A DNA stretch of 62,060 bases from Acidobacteriota bacterium (GTDB lineage Bacteria; Acidobacteriota; Vicinamibacteria; Vicinamibacterales; UBA2999): NCBI GenBank assembly GCA_030650395.1, contig JAUSDY010000013.1:1-62060 (forward strand), written 5' to 3'. Below the pieces are notes generated by a model. That model saw nothing but the letters and a program-made list of their open reading frames with translations. It was not told the origin of the DNA and did no database searches. The stretch's first letter is position 1. Every line of letters starts with the position of its first letter. The position numbers and the translations under genes were made by a program. Shown piece after piece: positions 1 to 10,000 of the stretch.

Positions 1-1372
1 TTTTCTCGATCATCTCCTGCGAGATCACCTCGAAATCCGCGGCGCCGCAGACGGTGCACTTCACGGCGCCGCTCTGCGTGGCCGTGACGCCGCACGCCCG
101 GCACATCGACACGGGGCCGGACTTTGCCCGCTCGAGAGCCACCGCCTCAGCCAGCGCCTTGGTCGCGGCCGACGCGCTCTTCGGCATGAACCGATCCATC
201 GCTTCGTCGATCACCGCGCTCGTGACTACCGAGTGCCCCTTCTCGAGCGCCAGGCGCAGGACCCCGGTCCTCGCGATGCCCTTGACCTGTTCCGGCACGT
301 TCTTCATTCGCGCCTCGGCCTCGGGCGTCCATCGGATGGTCTCCTCGGCGCGCACGTCGATCCGGGGCACCTCGAGACGCGTGGAGAGGAGCACATCGCA
401 CGGTGCGGCGCGGAGAATGTTCTCCACGTTGCTCCCCAACGCCGTCTCGTCTTTCGGGCTGTGGACGCCAATGCGGCCCAGCACGATGAGGAACGGATTC
501 GTCTTGCGCGCGTGGTCGATGATCTTCTGGAAGGCCTTGCCGTCAAGCAGTGTCTTCTTGATCGCGACGCCCTCCTCGCTCGCCATCCGCTCGGCCACCT
601 CGAGATGAGACTGATAGATCTGCGCCAGCCCGGTGTCGATGATCTCCTCGTGAAGCTGATTCTGCTCCTCGAAACGGAAGACCTTCGCCGCCTTCTCGGT
701 GAGGACGCCGACGATGCCGTTGAAGACGGCATAGTGCAGATAGGGGTCGTAGACGGCGATCGTTTCGACCTTCTTGCCGAAGGTGCGCGCCAGGTCGATG
801 GCGGTCATGAGCGCGCCGAACGACTGGGGACTGCCGTCGACGCCGACCAGGATGGTGTCCCGTTCCGCCTCGCCCGGCTCGGGAACGTGCTTGACCACCC
901 AGACATCACGGTCGGATTGGCGGGCGACGCGTTCGCAGACCGAGCCGATCGTGCTGTCGCGCGCGCGACCGATCCCCAGGGCGCCGATCACGACCAAGTC
1001 GTGCTGTGAGCCGACAATGTCCTTGAGGATCTCGGCGTGATGCTTCCCGTCCATCATCCGCGGTTCGAACTCGAGGCTCGACTCCCTGCAGAGGCGCGAC
1101 ATGCCATCGAGATAGCTGTCGGAGATGAGCTTGAGGCCCATCGTGATGAGGCTGTCGTGGATCTTCCGCTGGCGCTCCAGTTCCACCTCGTCGATGTACT
1201 CCTCGGGCAGGGTGTACTCCATCTGCCTGAAGCGATAGTCGTGCAGTTTTGCCGCGTAGACATGGCAGCCGACCAGCTTCGCCGAGTACGCCTTCCCCAA
1301 CGCGAGGCTCCAAGCGACAGCGCGGTTGGAGTGCTCTGAGTTATCGACTGGAACGTAAATGCTTTTGTACAT
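1..1372 (-). CDS. Tandem universal stress protein with PCP_red and zinc-ribbon C-terminus (partial)
   Basis: The frame is open from the ATG at 1372 to the window edge, so the 3' end is missing. AGAGGA lies just upstream as a ribosome binding site. The N-terminal half is a UspA domain (starts MYKSIYVPVDNSEHS) with a nucleotide-loop signature near residues 130-150 (VVIGALGIGRARDSTIGS). A second Usp unit follows (ILVGVDGSPQS ... IVLGRIGVHSPKDETALGSN). Then comes a helical segment like the PCP_red domain (KNVPEQVKGIARTGVLRLA) and a CxxC...CxxC ribbon (CRACG, CTVCG). It lies at the 3' end of the ACIII-like operon, 57 bp after the cytochrome gene. Inference: a cytoplasmic sensor or chaperone tied to that respiratory complex. 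The family is clear; the role is not. Confidence 0.85.
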   Translation of the reverse strand, partial: MYKSIYVPVDNSEHSNRAVAWSLALGKAYSAKLVGCHVYAAKLHDYRFRQMEYTLPEEYIDEVELERQRKIHDSLITMGLKLISDSYLDGMSRLCRESSLEFEPRMMDGKHHAEILKDIVGSQHDLVVIGALGIGRARDSTIGSVCERVARQSDRDVWVVKHVPEPGEAERDTILVGVDGSPQSFGALMTAIDLARTFGKKVETIAVYDPYLHYAVFNGIVGVLTEKAAKVFRFEEQNQLHEEIIDTGLAQIYQSHLEVAERMASEEGVAIKKTLLDGKAFQKIIDHARKTNPFLIVLGRIGVHSPKDETALGSNVENILRAAPCDVLLSTRLEVPRIDVRAEETIRWTPEAEARMKNVPEQVKGIARTGVLRLALEKGHSVVTSAVIDEAMDRFMPKSASAATKALAEAVALERAKSGPVSMCRACGVTATQSGAVKCTVCGAADFEVISQEMIEK

Positions 1373-1393
1373 AGGATCCTCTGAATAGCCCGA

Positions 1394-1417
1394 CCCGCCT
1401 CCGCTAAAGCTTCGGCG
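1394..1417. repeat. Small dispersed repeat, 'CCGCCTCCGC' family
   Basis: This intergenic element, CCGCCTCCGCTAAAGCTTCGG and neighbouring bases, matches the reverse complement of the segment at 7064-7081. It is related to copies at 7035, 7921, 9191, 25671, 25701 and 30334. It lies between the stress-protein gene and the upstream cytochrome gene. Confidence 0.6.
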
Positions 1418-1428
1418 CGCCAAGCAGC

Positions 1429-3156
1429 TCACGCTCTAGTGGCTGCTTGCTGTCTCCCCTCACCGTCCGCCTTCGCGCGCAGAACCTCAGCCGCGCTCCG
1501 GCGAGACCGCCGCACCAAGCCGATCACGGCCAGCTCGATGACGAGAATGAGCAGCGCCGTCCTCACCATCGGGCCGGCGGCCGATGGCGCCACTTCTGGC
1601 TCGACGTAGATGGAGTACCAGGCCGTGAGACCTCGCCTGTTGCCACGCTCGCGCGAGAACCCGTCCCAGACCGAGAAGGCGAGTGGCAGAAACTCTCCGG
1701 GCACGAACGGGGCGCCCGAGGTTGCGCGAAGGGGCCGCTTGAAGATGACCGACCATTCTCCCTGGTCGTAGCTCGCGACACCGGAGAGATCCCCCGTGTC
1801 GTTCGGCGCGATGTCCGCGCTTCCCCGGCCGGTGAACTGAAGGGGATCGGGGCGGGCCAGATCGAAGAACCAGAGATCCACGGCGTTCTGGGCGTCGCCA
1901 AAGATGAAGTAGGGCTTGCGGGCGCCCGTCGGCGCCTGCATCGGAATCTGGATCGAGACTGCGTCCGAGAACTCTGATGGCGGGGCGATCGGCGCCGCCG
2001 CCTCTGCAAAGGGGTCTGCCGCGGCCGGGGGTTGCGCAACTTCCTGATCACCGAAGACGCCGCCCTTCGAGGCACCGCTCGTCGCCGACTCCTCCTCCTC
2101 TTCGGGCGGCACGGGAAGCGTCGGATCGTTCTTCCCGGCCTTCTCCGCGCTCATGTTGTGCCATCGAACGAGGAGCGCGATCGACTCCGCATCGTAGATT
2201 GCCTGAACGGTCACGGCGGTGGTGGGAGGATGGAACGCGCGCCCGGGCTCCGTGATCTGTCCAATGATCGGAAAGCGGGCGACAGGAGCGGACCCGAAGT
2301 TCGCGGCCCCCTTTGCCAGATCGATCGGATCCAGGACGTGCTTGGCGACGACGAGGTTGGTATAGCCAGGCCCGTTGCTCCCCGAGAGAGAGACGATGAA
2401 GTCACTGATCGCCCATCTTTGCTCGGGCTGGAGGGCCTCGAGGAACGACGGCATGGGCGTGCCGTTGAGCCCCGTGCTCATCGTCTTGAAGACGTCCTCG
2501 CGGGACGAGCCTCCCCGGAAGGTCCAACCCTGCGCGAGGTCCGCCGCGCGTATCGGGTGGCCCAAGTCGTCAACCAGGGTTGGAGCCGAGGGTCCGTCGC
2601 CCCGGCCGAGCGTGCCGTGGCACTTCAGGCAGCCGTTCTCCTCGTAGAGCTTCTTCCCGAGCTCGATGGACTCGTTCGTGGCGGCCGGCGCGCTCGGAAG
2701 CGGGATGGGCTGGGGGATATTCTCCGGGATCGAGAAGTCGGGGGAGAAGGTCTTGGTGAAGTAGGCGAGATCCGACACTTCCTGGTCGGACAGGTTAGGC
2801 CAGGCGGGCATCGAGGTGTAGGGCATGCCGCGCCTGATGATGTTGACGAGGTCCTGATGGGTCGGGAGCGCTCCGCTGGGAGTCGTCCGGACCTTGAACT
2901 TGCCCGTCGTGAAGTCGCGGGGCCTGGGCAACAGGTGCGGGGTGGCATACCCATTACCGTCCCCCTTCTCGCCGTGGCATTGCACGCAGTACTTAAGGTA
3001 GAGCGTCTTGCCCGACTCCCGCTGTGCCTCGGTCCCGATGTCAGGACCCTGCGCGCGCAGCAGCATTCCCGTTGGGCCCGTCGGAGCGGCAAACAACAAG
3101 GCGATCACGACAGCGAGACATCCGAGCGCGCTCGAACCGATCAGACGAGAGGTCAT
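1429..3156 (-). CDS. Diheme cytochrome c fused to ethylbenzene-dehydrogenase-type heme-b domain
   Basis: A 575-aa exported protein. The N-terminal hydrophobic segment is followed by two class I cytochrome c domains, with heme motifs CVQCH near residue 57 and CLKCH near residue 177. The C-terminal half (about 300-540) resembles the EB_dh heme-b domain family found in DMSO-reductase-type gamma subunits (AIYDAESIALLVRWHN, DLWFFDLARPDP). A final transmembrane helix (ALLILVIELAVIGLV) and a basic tail anchor it. An acidic, Ala/Pro-rich linker sits in the middle. The start overlaps the stop of the upstream cytochrome by 4 bp (ATGA), so translation is coupled. Inference: an electron-transfer subunit or electron acceptor for the ActB/CydA-like complex upstream. 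Confidence 0.85.
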   Translation of the reverse strand: MTSRLIGSSALGCLAVVIALLFAAPTGPTGMLLRAQGPDIGTEAQRESGKTLYLKYCVQCHGEKGDGNGYATPHLLPRPRDFTTGKFKVRTTPSGALPTHQDLVNIIRRGMPYTSMPAWPNLSDQEVSDLAYFTKTFSPDFSIPENIPQPIPLPSAPAATNESIELGKKLYEENGCLKCHGTLGRGDGPSAPTLVDDLGHPIRAADLAQGWTFRGGSSREDVFKTMSTGLNGTPMPSFLEALQPEQRWAISDFIVSLSGSNGPGYTNLVVAKHVLDPIDLAKGAANFGSAPVARFPIIGQITEPGRAFHPPTTAVTVQAIYDAESIALLVRWHNMSAEKAGKNDPTLPVPPEEEEESATSGASKGGVFGDQEVAQPPAAADPFAEAAAPIAPPSEFSDAVSIQIPMQAPTGARKPYFIFGDAQNAVDLWFFDLARPDPLQFTGRGSADIAPNDTGDLSGVASYDQGEWSVIFKRPLRATSGAPFVPGEFLPLAFSVWDGFSRERGNRRGLTAWYSIYVEPEVAPSAAGPMVRTALLILVIELAVIGLVRRSRRSAAEVLRAKADGEGRQQAATRA

Positions 3157-3971
3157 TGCGTGTGGACCTCCTCCTTGGCGCGAGGCTTCTGGCCGGTGAA
3201 ATCGTAGAGGAAGAGGATCGCGTCCCAGATCTCCTCTTCCTTCAGGAACTTCTCCCAGGCCGGCATGGCGGTGTCCCAGGGAGCCGCTTCTTCGGGAAGC
3301 CCAGGGCCCCCTTTTGAAATCCGCCAGAAGAGATACGTGTCGCGCAAGATCGAGATCGCCCCCTGGTCAGCGAAGTTGGTCGGGATCGGATCAAGTCCGT
3401 GGACGAACATGCCGTTGGCGGTCATGTTGTCGCCATGGCAGAAGACGCAATTCTGGTAGTAGACCCGGCGCCCATTCTCGACGTGCTTGCGGAACTCTTC
3501 CGGATGCGAAATCGCGAGTTCCAGGTAGGGGTTCTCTCCGGCGTCGAGATCGATCTTCTTGTCGTGGACCGTGATCTCCGTAGGCGATGCAGGATGGACC
3601 GTCCGCGGGAACAGGGGAGGCTCCAGGGGGACGTTCATCTGGACGTAGACGTTCGCGGCCGCGAGCGCCGGGATTGCGACGACCGTTGCGCCGAGGAGCG
3701 CTGCGTACCGCGTCTCCGTCATGAACCGGACCAGCGGGCGGGAGACTTCTTCGCGACGCTCTTCGCTGGAGGAGACGTACGCCAGGATCGCAATCGAGAC
3801 GATGCCCATGTAGAGCGAGACGACGGAGGAGGGAATCGGAGCACTGAATCCAAATCGAAAGATGACGTAGAGTCCCACCCACCAGGCGCCCGCCCACACG
3901 AGCAGGTTCGCTCGACGGAAGCGAAGGAGCGCAAACACTGCGGCGACGGCGAGGACGACCAGGATGTTCAT
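3153..3971 (-). CDS. Membrane-anchored monoheme cytochrome c
   Basis: A 272-aa protein with about four N-terminal transmembrane helices (first MNILVVLAVAAVFALL, others near 25-70 and 90-115), then a periplasmic cytochrome c domain with one CVFCH motif near residue 178. A candidate axial methionine lies in WDTAMPAWEKF. The membrane part followed by one heme domain resembles accessory cytochromes found beside bd-like oxidases; I cannot name a specific family. It is translationally coupled on both sides by 4-bp overlaps (3968-3971 and 3153-3156). It is part of the actABE-cydA-like operon. Confidence 0.8.
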   Translation of the reverse strand: MNILVVLAVAAVFALLRFRRANLLVWAGAWWVGLYVIFRFGFSAPIPSSVVSLYMGIVSIAILAYVSSSEERREEVSRPLVRFMTETRYAALLGATVVAIPALAAANVYVQMNVPLEPPLFPRTVHPASPTEITVHDKKIDLDAGENPYLELAISHPEEFRKHVENGRRVYYQNCVFCHGDNMTANGMFVHGLDPIPTNFADQGAISILRDTYLFWRISKGGPGLPEEAAPWDTAMPAWEKFLKEEEIWDAILFLYDFTGQKPRAKEEVHTQ

Positions 3972-4540
3972 GGCGTCACCGGGCCTTTCGCGGGCGTGGC
4001 GTTCGTGGGCGTGGCGTTACCCGGCGCTCCGCCCGGCGCCGCTGGCGTTGCGCCCGGGGCTTTGTAGTAGGCATGACTCGTCTGGAGCGTGACCGTCGGC
4101 GTGCCGCCAAGAGTCTGGAGGAACGCGATTACGCAGAGGATCTCCTGATCGGTGAGGCCGATCGGAGGCTTGTTGATGACGGGCATGCCCGGATTGAATC
4201 CCGGCACGATGAAGCTGTCAGGTTCGTACAGCGATTTTGCGAAGTACTCGATCTCGTTCAGGCCCGGAATGCGGGTCGTCGCGCGGGCGGCGACCCCCTC
4301 GAGGTCGGGGAACCGGAGCGCCCCGCTCTTGCCGATGGTGTGGCAGGTCAGGCAGAGTCCTTTGCCCACCATGAGCTCGCCGCCGATCTTGACCATGTCG
4401 GCGGTGGTCATATCGGCTTTGAGAACGGTCTCCTGAGGAGGCTGAACTTCCTTCTGAGGCACCAACTGACCGACATACCCATAGAACGCAGTCGTCGCGA
4501 GGACGAGGGCGGCGATCCGGACCGAGTGCGGGACCGTCAC
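3968..4540 (-). CDS. Monoheme cytochrome c
   Basis: A 190-aa protein with an N-terminal signal anchor (RIAALVLATTAFYGYVGQLV) and one cytochrome c domain, heme motif CLTCH near residue 64. A likely methionine ligand lies in PGFNPGMPVINKPP. The C-terminus is Pro/Ala/Thr rich and low in complexity (APGATPAAPGGAPGNATP). It overlaps the CydA-like gene by 4 bp (4537-4540) and the next cytochrome by 4 bp. Inference: one of three soluble or anchored cytochromes that pass electrons from the hybrid ACIII-like complex. Confidence 0.82.
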   Translation of the reverse strand: MTVPHSVRIAALVLATTAFYGYVGQLVPQKEVQPPQETVLKADMTTADMVKIGGELMVGKGLCLTCHTIGKSGALRFPDLEGVAARATTRIPGLNEIEYFAKSLYEPDSFIVPGFNPGMPVINKPPIGLTDQEILCVIAFLQTLGGTPTVTLQTSHAYYKAPGATPAAPGGAPGNATPTNATPAKGPVTP

Positions 4541-6420
4541 GACGACCGCTCGGCTTTATGCCCATCCGCCGCAAGCAGAGGCGAGTGGGGCGAGTGGACC
4601 GGATCGTAATCGGGCAGATCGTGCAGGCTCGCGAGCCAGAACACGAAGCCGATCAGGACGAAGAACAAGAGCACGGTCAACGACACCACCTGTGTCGCGA
4701 AGCCGAGCGTGGGTGTGAACGCGTCGGGCGAGGTGTCGCGAATGACACCGTAAACATGCCAGTGCTGGCGCAGGCCCGACCGAACGTAGCCCATCAACCC
4801 CATGAGCCAGGTGAAGGTCACCGCGATGAAGATCAGCACGTATTGCGAGACCGCCGGCATCCTTCCCCAGCGCACGTCGCCGGTCATTCTGGGGCGGCGG
4901 AACAGGAAGACGTCGATCGTCGTGATCGCCACCATCGCGAACAGGACCGAGCTGACCTGGGGCACCGAGAGGCCGATCCTCACGCTCGCCTCGACGAAGT
5001 ACCCGTAGATGCCGAGAGAGATCACGATGATCGCCGCGGACGCAAAAATCAAGAGCTGCGCCGCGTGGCCTGCCTTCGCCCACGACACCGTCGCGGTCTT
5101 CCCCGTGCGACGGTACAAGAGGAAGCTCATGAAGGTCGTCAGGATCAGGATGTTCACCGCTGTGTTCTTAGCGGACATGACACCAAGGAAGCCGAGAATC
5201 GGGTGTGACGATCCCCCCATGGCCCGGATTTCGGCGACGGTCGCGATGATCGAGCGCGGCGTTGCCCAGACCATGAAACACACCGCGATCGCGATCAACA
5301 GGTACTTGATGAACCGCTGAACCGACCGCGCCCCCTCGACCCGCCCCATCCCCAGCCAGAGGTAGTAATTGGCGCCGAGAAACAGGTTCCCGATCAGGAC
5401 GGCCTGGATGATGAAGAGCCAGGAGAACGCGCCGCCCATCATCGTGAGGCCGAGCGTCTGCGAGTACGCGTAGATCTCCTTCGCGAGCCAGTAGCCGGCA
5501 AACGGCAGTGGGAGAAAGGCGATGATGGCGACGAAGTTGCCGATGTATCCCATCCAGTCGTAGTGGGCGCGCTCCTCGTCGGTTGTGGCATGGAGGAATT
5601 TGAAGGCCGCGTACGCGGCCGCGACCGAGCCGCCGAACGCGACGTTCGCGATGAAGCGATGGACGTTGATGGGCATCCAGGTGAAGTTGTAAATCGCGTC
5701 CCATGTGGAGATCAGCGCCCCCCCGTCGGAGATCCCGTTCGGCGACATCATGAACGTGAGCCAGGCATTCGCGATGAGCATGATCGAGGTGCCCACCACA
5801 TTGAGGCCGATCCCCAGGAAGAGATGCACGAGCGGATGGAACTTGCCCCATCCGTAGTAGTAGGTGTAGAGGAAGAAGGCCTCCGCGAAGAAGAGCCCGA
5901 CGTAGGGAAGAAACGTCGGGGAGAACACGCTCATCATGTAGTTCGTGAACTTCGGATACAGGATGATGAGCATGAACGTCAGGGCGGCTCCGAAGGTCGC
6001 CGTGAGCGAGAACGAGACCGAGAGGAGCTTCGTGAACTCGTGGGCGAGCCGGTCGTATCGCCGATCACCCGTCTTGTAGCCGATCGCCTCGATGAGAACC
6101 GCGAAGATCGGCACGGCAAGGACGAAGGCCGCGAACAGCAGGTGGAGTTGCGCAACCGCCCAGATGGCCACGCGGCTCCCGACGACGGGAAAGGCCCGGT
6201 ACTCGACCTCGACGTACGGCTTTGCCCGATTCGTCGCGTCCGCTGCTGCTTTCTCGTCGGTCAGTCCCGCCGCGCGCGGCGTCGCGTCGACGATCGCGGC
6301 AGGAGCCCGGTACGGCTCCTTGTACTCGCGGTTGGTCAGGAACGTCGCGATCAACACGACGGCGCCGAACATCACCAGACCGGTGACGGGACCAAGCACG
6401 AACAGCAGTTTGCGGTTCAT
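4537..6420 (-). CDS. Cytochrome bd-like (CydA-like) membrane subunit
   Basis: A polytopic membrane protein of about 627 aa. I start it at the ATG at 6420; a longer frame from 6456 would run into actE. A CydA-type core is visible: a QLHLLFAAF helix (candidate heme-b His), AEAFFLYTYYYGWGKFHP (conserved Glu of the third helix), NAWLTFMMSPNG (cf. the NSWMQTPVG segment of CydA) and NVHRFIANVAFGG (candidate heme b558 His). The GRQPW quinol-site motif of true bd oxidases is not seen, and no cydB lies nearby. It is longer than classical CydA. It lies 13 bp after actE and overlaps the next cytochrome gene. Inference: the quinone-interacting membrane subunit of an ACIII-like complex, not a stand-alone oxidase. 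Confidence 0.82.
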   Translation of the reverse strand: MNRKLLFVLGPVTGLVMFGAVVLIATFLTNREYKEPYRAPAAIVDATPRAAGLTDEKAAADATNRAKPYVEVEYRAFPVVGSRVAIWAVAQLHLLFAAFVLAVPIFAVLIEAIGYKTGDRRYDRLAHEFTKLLSVSFSLTATFGAALTFMLIILYPKFTNYMMSVFSPTFLPYVGLFFAEAFFLYTYYYGWGKFHPLVHLFLGIGLNVVGTSIMLIANAWLTFMMSPNGISDGGALISTWDAIYNFTWMPINVHRFIANVAFGGSVAAAYAAFKFLHATTDEERAHYDWMGYIGNFVAIIAFLPLPFAGYWLAKEIYAYSQTLGLTMMGGAFSWLFIIQAVLIGNLFLGANYYLWLGMGRVEGARSVQRFIKYLLIAIAVCFMVWATPRSIIATVAEIRAMGGSSHPILGFLGVMSAKNTAVNILILTTFMSFLLYRRTGKTATVSWAKAGHAAQLLIFASAAIIVISLGIYGYFVEASVRIGLSVPQVSSVLFAMVAITTIDVFLFRRPRMTGDVRWGRMPAVSQYVLIFIAVTFTWLMGLMGYVRSGLRQHWHVYGVIRDTSPDAFTPTLGFATQVVSLTVLLFFVLIGFVFWLASLHDLPDYDPVHSPHSPLLAADGHKAERSS

Positions 6421-6433
6421 CACGGCGTTCCGT

Positions 6434-7090
6434 TCACTTGACGCCCGCGGGCGCACTCGCGGCGCGAGCCTGCCGATCGCGCTGGAGCCCTCGCACGTAG
6501 GCGATGATCGCCCACCGGTCCGCAGGAGGGATCGGCCAGCGGTACGCCGGCATCAGCCCGACCCCGTTCGTGATGACGTCGAAGATCTGCCCGTCCGGGT
6601 ACTTCAGGATCTTCTCCTGGTGGAAGGTGGCGGTGGGGACGCTGCCTCGCTGGAACAGGATCCCCTTGCCGTCTCCCCGAGCGTCGTGGCAAGGCTGGCA
6701 ATAGATCACATACCGCTGGCGGCCGCGCTCGAGTAGCGCCTCGTCCGCAGTCACGGGGATCGTGGCGACGAACTGCCCGTCCGCTCCCTTGCCCGTGAAG
6801 AAGGCCACGTCCTCTTTCAGCCCGCCGATCGCGACCGTTCCTGGAACGGGCTGGCGCATGGAGGCGCCGTCGTAGAAGAACGTACTGGCCGTCTGGGGGA
6901 GCGCCTTCGGCTGGTCGTCCATGCTTGGATTGAGATGGATGGGAGGGCGGCTCGACGTGCAGCCGCGCGCGCACCCGGCGAGGGGGATAAAAGAGGTGAG
7001 CACGATCACCCCGAGCACGCGGCTTGCCCGCCGTCTTGTCCGCCGTAGCCTTGGCGGAGGTGGAAGCTTTAGCGGAGGCGGGGCGATCAT
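6434..7090 (-). CDS. actE: Alternative complex III subunit ActE (monoheme cytochrome c), copy 1
   Basis: A 218-aa lipoprotein cytochrome c. A lipobox (LAGC, near residue 39) follows a hydrophobic signal. The single heme motif is CQPCH near residue 130, with a downstream methionine in GVGLMPAYRWPIPPADRW. The sequence from GRQRYVIYCQPCH onward matches ActE of the second locus (same spacing; DVVTNGFGAMQGYA there, DVITNGVGLMPAYR here). The first 20 or so residues (PPPLKLPPPPRLRRTRR) are encoded by a dispersed repeat, so the native start may have been replaced. The start overlaps the actB stop by 4 bp. Confidence 0.87.
   Translation of the reverse strand: MIAPPPLKLPPPPRLRRTRRRASRVLGVIVLTSFIPLAGCARGCTSSRPPIHLNPSMDDQPKALPQTASTFFYDGASMRQPVPGTVAIGGLKEDVAFFTGKGADGQFVATIPVTADEALLERGRQRYVIYCQPCHDARGDGKGILFQRGSVPTATFHQEKILKYPDGQIFDVITNGVGLMPAYRWPIPPADRWAIIAYVRGLQRDRQARAASAPAGVK
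7035..7081. repeat. Dispersed repeat 'CTTGTCCGCCGTAGCCTTGGCGG', copy in actE 5' end
   Basis: CTTGTCCGCCGTAGCCTTGG followed by CGGAGG and then AGCTTTAGCGGAGGCGG. The same core is at 7921-7950 in the same orientation and at 9191-9220 inverted. Inner bases can pair (CCGCC with GGCGG), so it can form a small hairpin. Here it provides the first codons of actE next to the actB stop. Confidence 0.75.
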
Positions 7091-10000
7091 GCCACGGGCC
7101 CCTCGAGATCCGGATTCGGGTTGCGCACCTTGGCCAGATAGGTCGTCCTGGGCTTGGTGTTCAGCTCCTCGAGGAGCGCGTAGTTACGCGGATCGGCCTT
7201 CGCCTTCACGACCCGGCTCGATTGGTCCCGAAGATCTCCGAACTCGATGGCCGAGGCCGGGCAGGCCTGCTGGCAGGCCGTCTTGACGTCGCCGTCACGA
7301 AGCTCGCGTCCGGCGACTCGCGCATCGATCTTCACCCGATTGATCCTCTGCGTGCAGTAGGTGCACTTCTCCATCACGCCCCTGGCGCGGACCGTGACGT
7401 CCGGGTTCATCGCGAGCTTGAGGATGTCGGGCGTGTCCTTGGTGAAGTTGAAGAAATTGAAGCGGCGCACCTTGTAGGGACAGTTGTTCGAGCAGTAGCG
7501 GGTCCCGATGCACCGGTTGTAGACCATCACGTTGAGGCCCTCCCCGTTGTGGACGGTGGCTGCCACGGGGCAGACCTGCTCGCAGGGAGCGTCCTCGCAG
7601 TGCATGCAGGGAATGGGCTGGAAGACCATCTCCGGGCTGCCGGAGGGGTCGCCGGAGAAGTACCGGTCGACCCGGATCCAGTGCATCTCGCGCCCCTTCG
7701 CGACCTGGATCTTGCCGACGACCGGCACGTTGTTCTCGCTCTGGCAGGCGACCATGCAGGCGTTGCACCCGATGCACGAGTTCAGGTCGATCGTCATCCC
7801 CCACTGGTGGCCCCGATCGTAGGTATGCGGATTCCAGAGTGAGAAGTGAGGCGTGTGCTCCGGGAAGACCCCGAGTGCGCCTCCTCCCTTTTTCGGGGCT
7901 GGCTTGGAATCCTCCGCATGCTTGTCCGCCGTAGCCTTGGCGGAGGCGGATTTCGATTGAAGCTCGGTCAGGGTCGACTCGCGCACGACGGGCCGCCCCT
8001 CCATGCTGCCGTGCTCCTGGGTCGCCGAGAGCGGGTACGTGCGCCCGAGCTTGGTGAGGCTGGCCCCGCTGTCGAAGCCCGTTGCTCCAGAGTTTCGGAC
8101 CGTGAACGCGTCGAACCCGACCCCCGAGCCGATCCGACCCGCGTGCGAACGGCCATAGCCGAGCGTCAAGGCGACCACCCCGTCCGCCATGCCAGGAAGG
8201 ATCCAGACGGGAAGCTCGAGCGAGCGGCTCGCGTAGTCGAGACGGATCAAATCCTCACTCGCAAGACCGAGCGTTTCCGCTGTCTTCGGGCTCACGAGCG
8301 CGGGGTTGTCCCACGTGAGCTTGGTGAGCGGATCCGGAAGCTCCTGCAGCCACCCGTCGTTTGCGAAGCGGCCGTCGTGAAGCGAGGAGGAGGGGAGAAA
8401 TACGACCTCCAGCCCACTCGCAGATCCCGCCGCGGCCTGCTCCGCCAGGGGCTGCGCGGTGAGATTGGGGATAACTTCTGGAAGCTCGCTTCCGGAAAGG
8501 AATCCATCGTGCAGGACGCGGTTCCACTTCTTGTCGAACTCGGCTTGGCTCTCGAGTGGGCCCAGGATCGGTTTCCAGGTCTCCCGCACGATGTCGTAGC
8601 CGGAACGATCCTCTGGCGGCGGAGGCGGGCCCATCATGCCCGAGCCCCCGACCATCAGCCCCAGTACTTCGACGGGGGTTCGTCCGCCGAACAGGGGGAG
8701 GATCAGCGGCTGGACGACGCTGAGCGTGCCTCCAACCGCACGCGCGTCTCCCCACGATTCAAGGTAGTGAGCGCGAGGGATATGCCACTCCGCCTTGGAG
8801 GATGTTTCGTCGACCGTGTGCCCGAGCGCGATCGAGTGAGGGACCTTCGCCATGGCCGCGGCGAAGTCGAGATCGGCGGGGGCATCGAACACAGGATTGC
8901 CGCCGAGGACGACGAGCGTCTGGACCGCGCCCCCCTTCATCGCAGAGACGAGCGAGGCCAGCGAGCTCACGCTCGGAAGCGCCGCGTCCTTCGTCTCGAA
9001 GTAGCTGACCGTTCTGCCGGTGTTGCCGAGAGACGTGTTCAGGGCGCAGACCGCGGCGTGGACGGCTGCGGGCTGGCGCTCCCCAGCCACGATCAACCCC
9101 TTGCCGCGGTTCGCCAGAAGATCCTTGGCAAGGGCGTCGATCCAGCGCGGGTCGGCGCCCGGGACGTCCGCGCCCGCCGCAGTTGCGGCTTCCACCTCCG
9201 CCAAGGCTACGGCGGACAAGCCGGCCGCAGGCGGAGCCAGTCGTGTCGCGAGCGCCGCGAGGAAGGGCGCGATCTGCCGGCTCTCGAGACGGAGCCGATG
9301 ATCCGCCATGGCTCCCGTCAGCGAGTAGACCCCTTCAACGGCGTAGAGTCGGTTCATCGCGCCACCCGAGGCTCCCGCGCGCCTTCCGGCCGCGAAGCCT
9401 CGCGCGTGACGGATCATCTCGGGGTCGGTCAGGAGCGGGTCGGCGTCGAGGGCGAGAATAACGGACGCTTGATCGAGCCGGAGCATGAGGTCGACGTCGC
9501 GCCCCGTGGCGGACCGCAGGCCTGCGAGCCGGTTCTCGTCGCTGACCGCCTCGTAGGTCGCCCAGATCGCCCGCGGGTAGCGGGCGCGGAATTCGGATGC
9601 CAGGCGCGCCAGGGTGGGGGAGGAGAAGGACTCGGAGACGACCGCAAGGCCGGCACCACCATCCGCGGCATGAGCCTGGGACAGCTGCGTCCAGGCCGTC
9701 ACGAAATCACTCCAGGACTTCGGCTCCCCTTTCAGCCTGACTGCTTGCGAGCGGTCGGCATCGTAGAGGCCGAGCACGGACGCCTGGATCCGCGCGCTCG
9801 AGGCCCCGAGGGTCGCGGGGTGACCCGGGTTCCCCTCGATCTTGGTGGGTCGCCCTTCGTGACTCTCGACGATGAGGCCGTAGGCGCTCCGGCGGAACGG
9901 CATGGTCGTGGCGTAGTAGCGGGGCATCCCGGGGACCATCTCCTCGGGAGCCGTGACCCAGGGGACGATCTCTTCGACGGGGCGCCGGCATCCAGCGAGC

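Noticed and set aside
4537-6420. Classical cytochrome bd oxidase
   Set aside because: No cydB or cydX, no GRQPW motif, and tight coupling with act genes.
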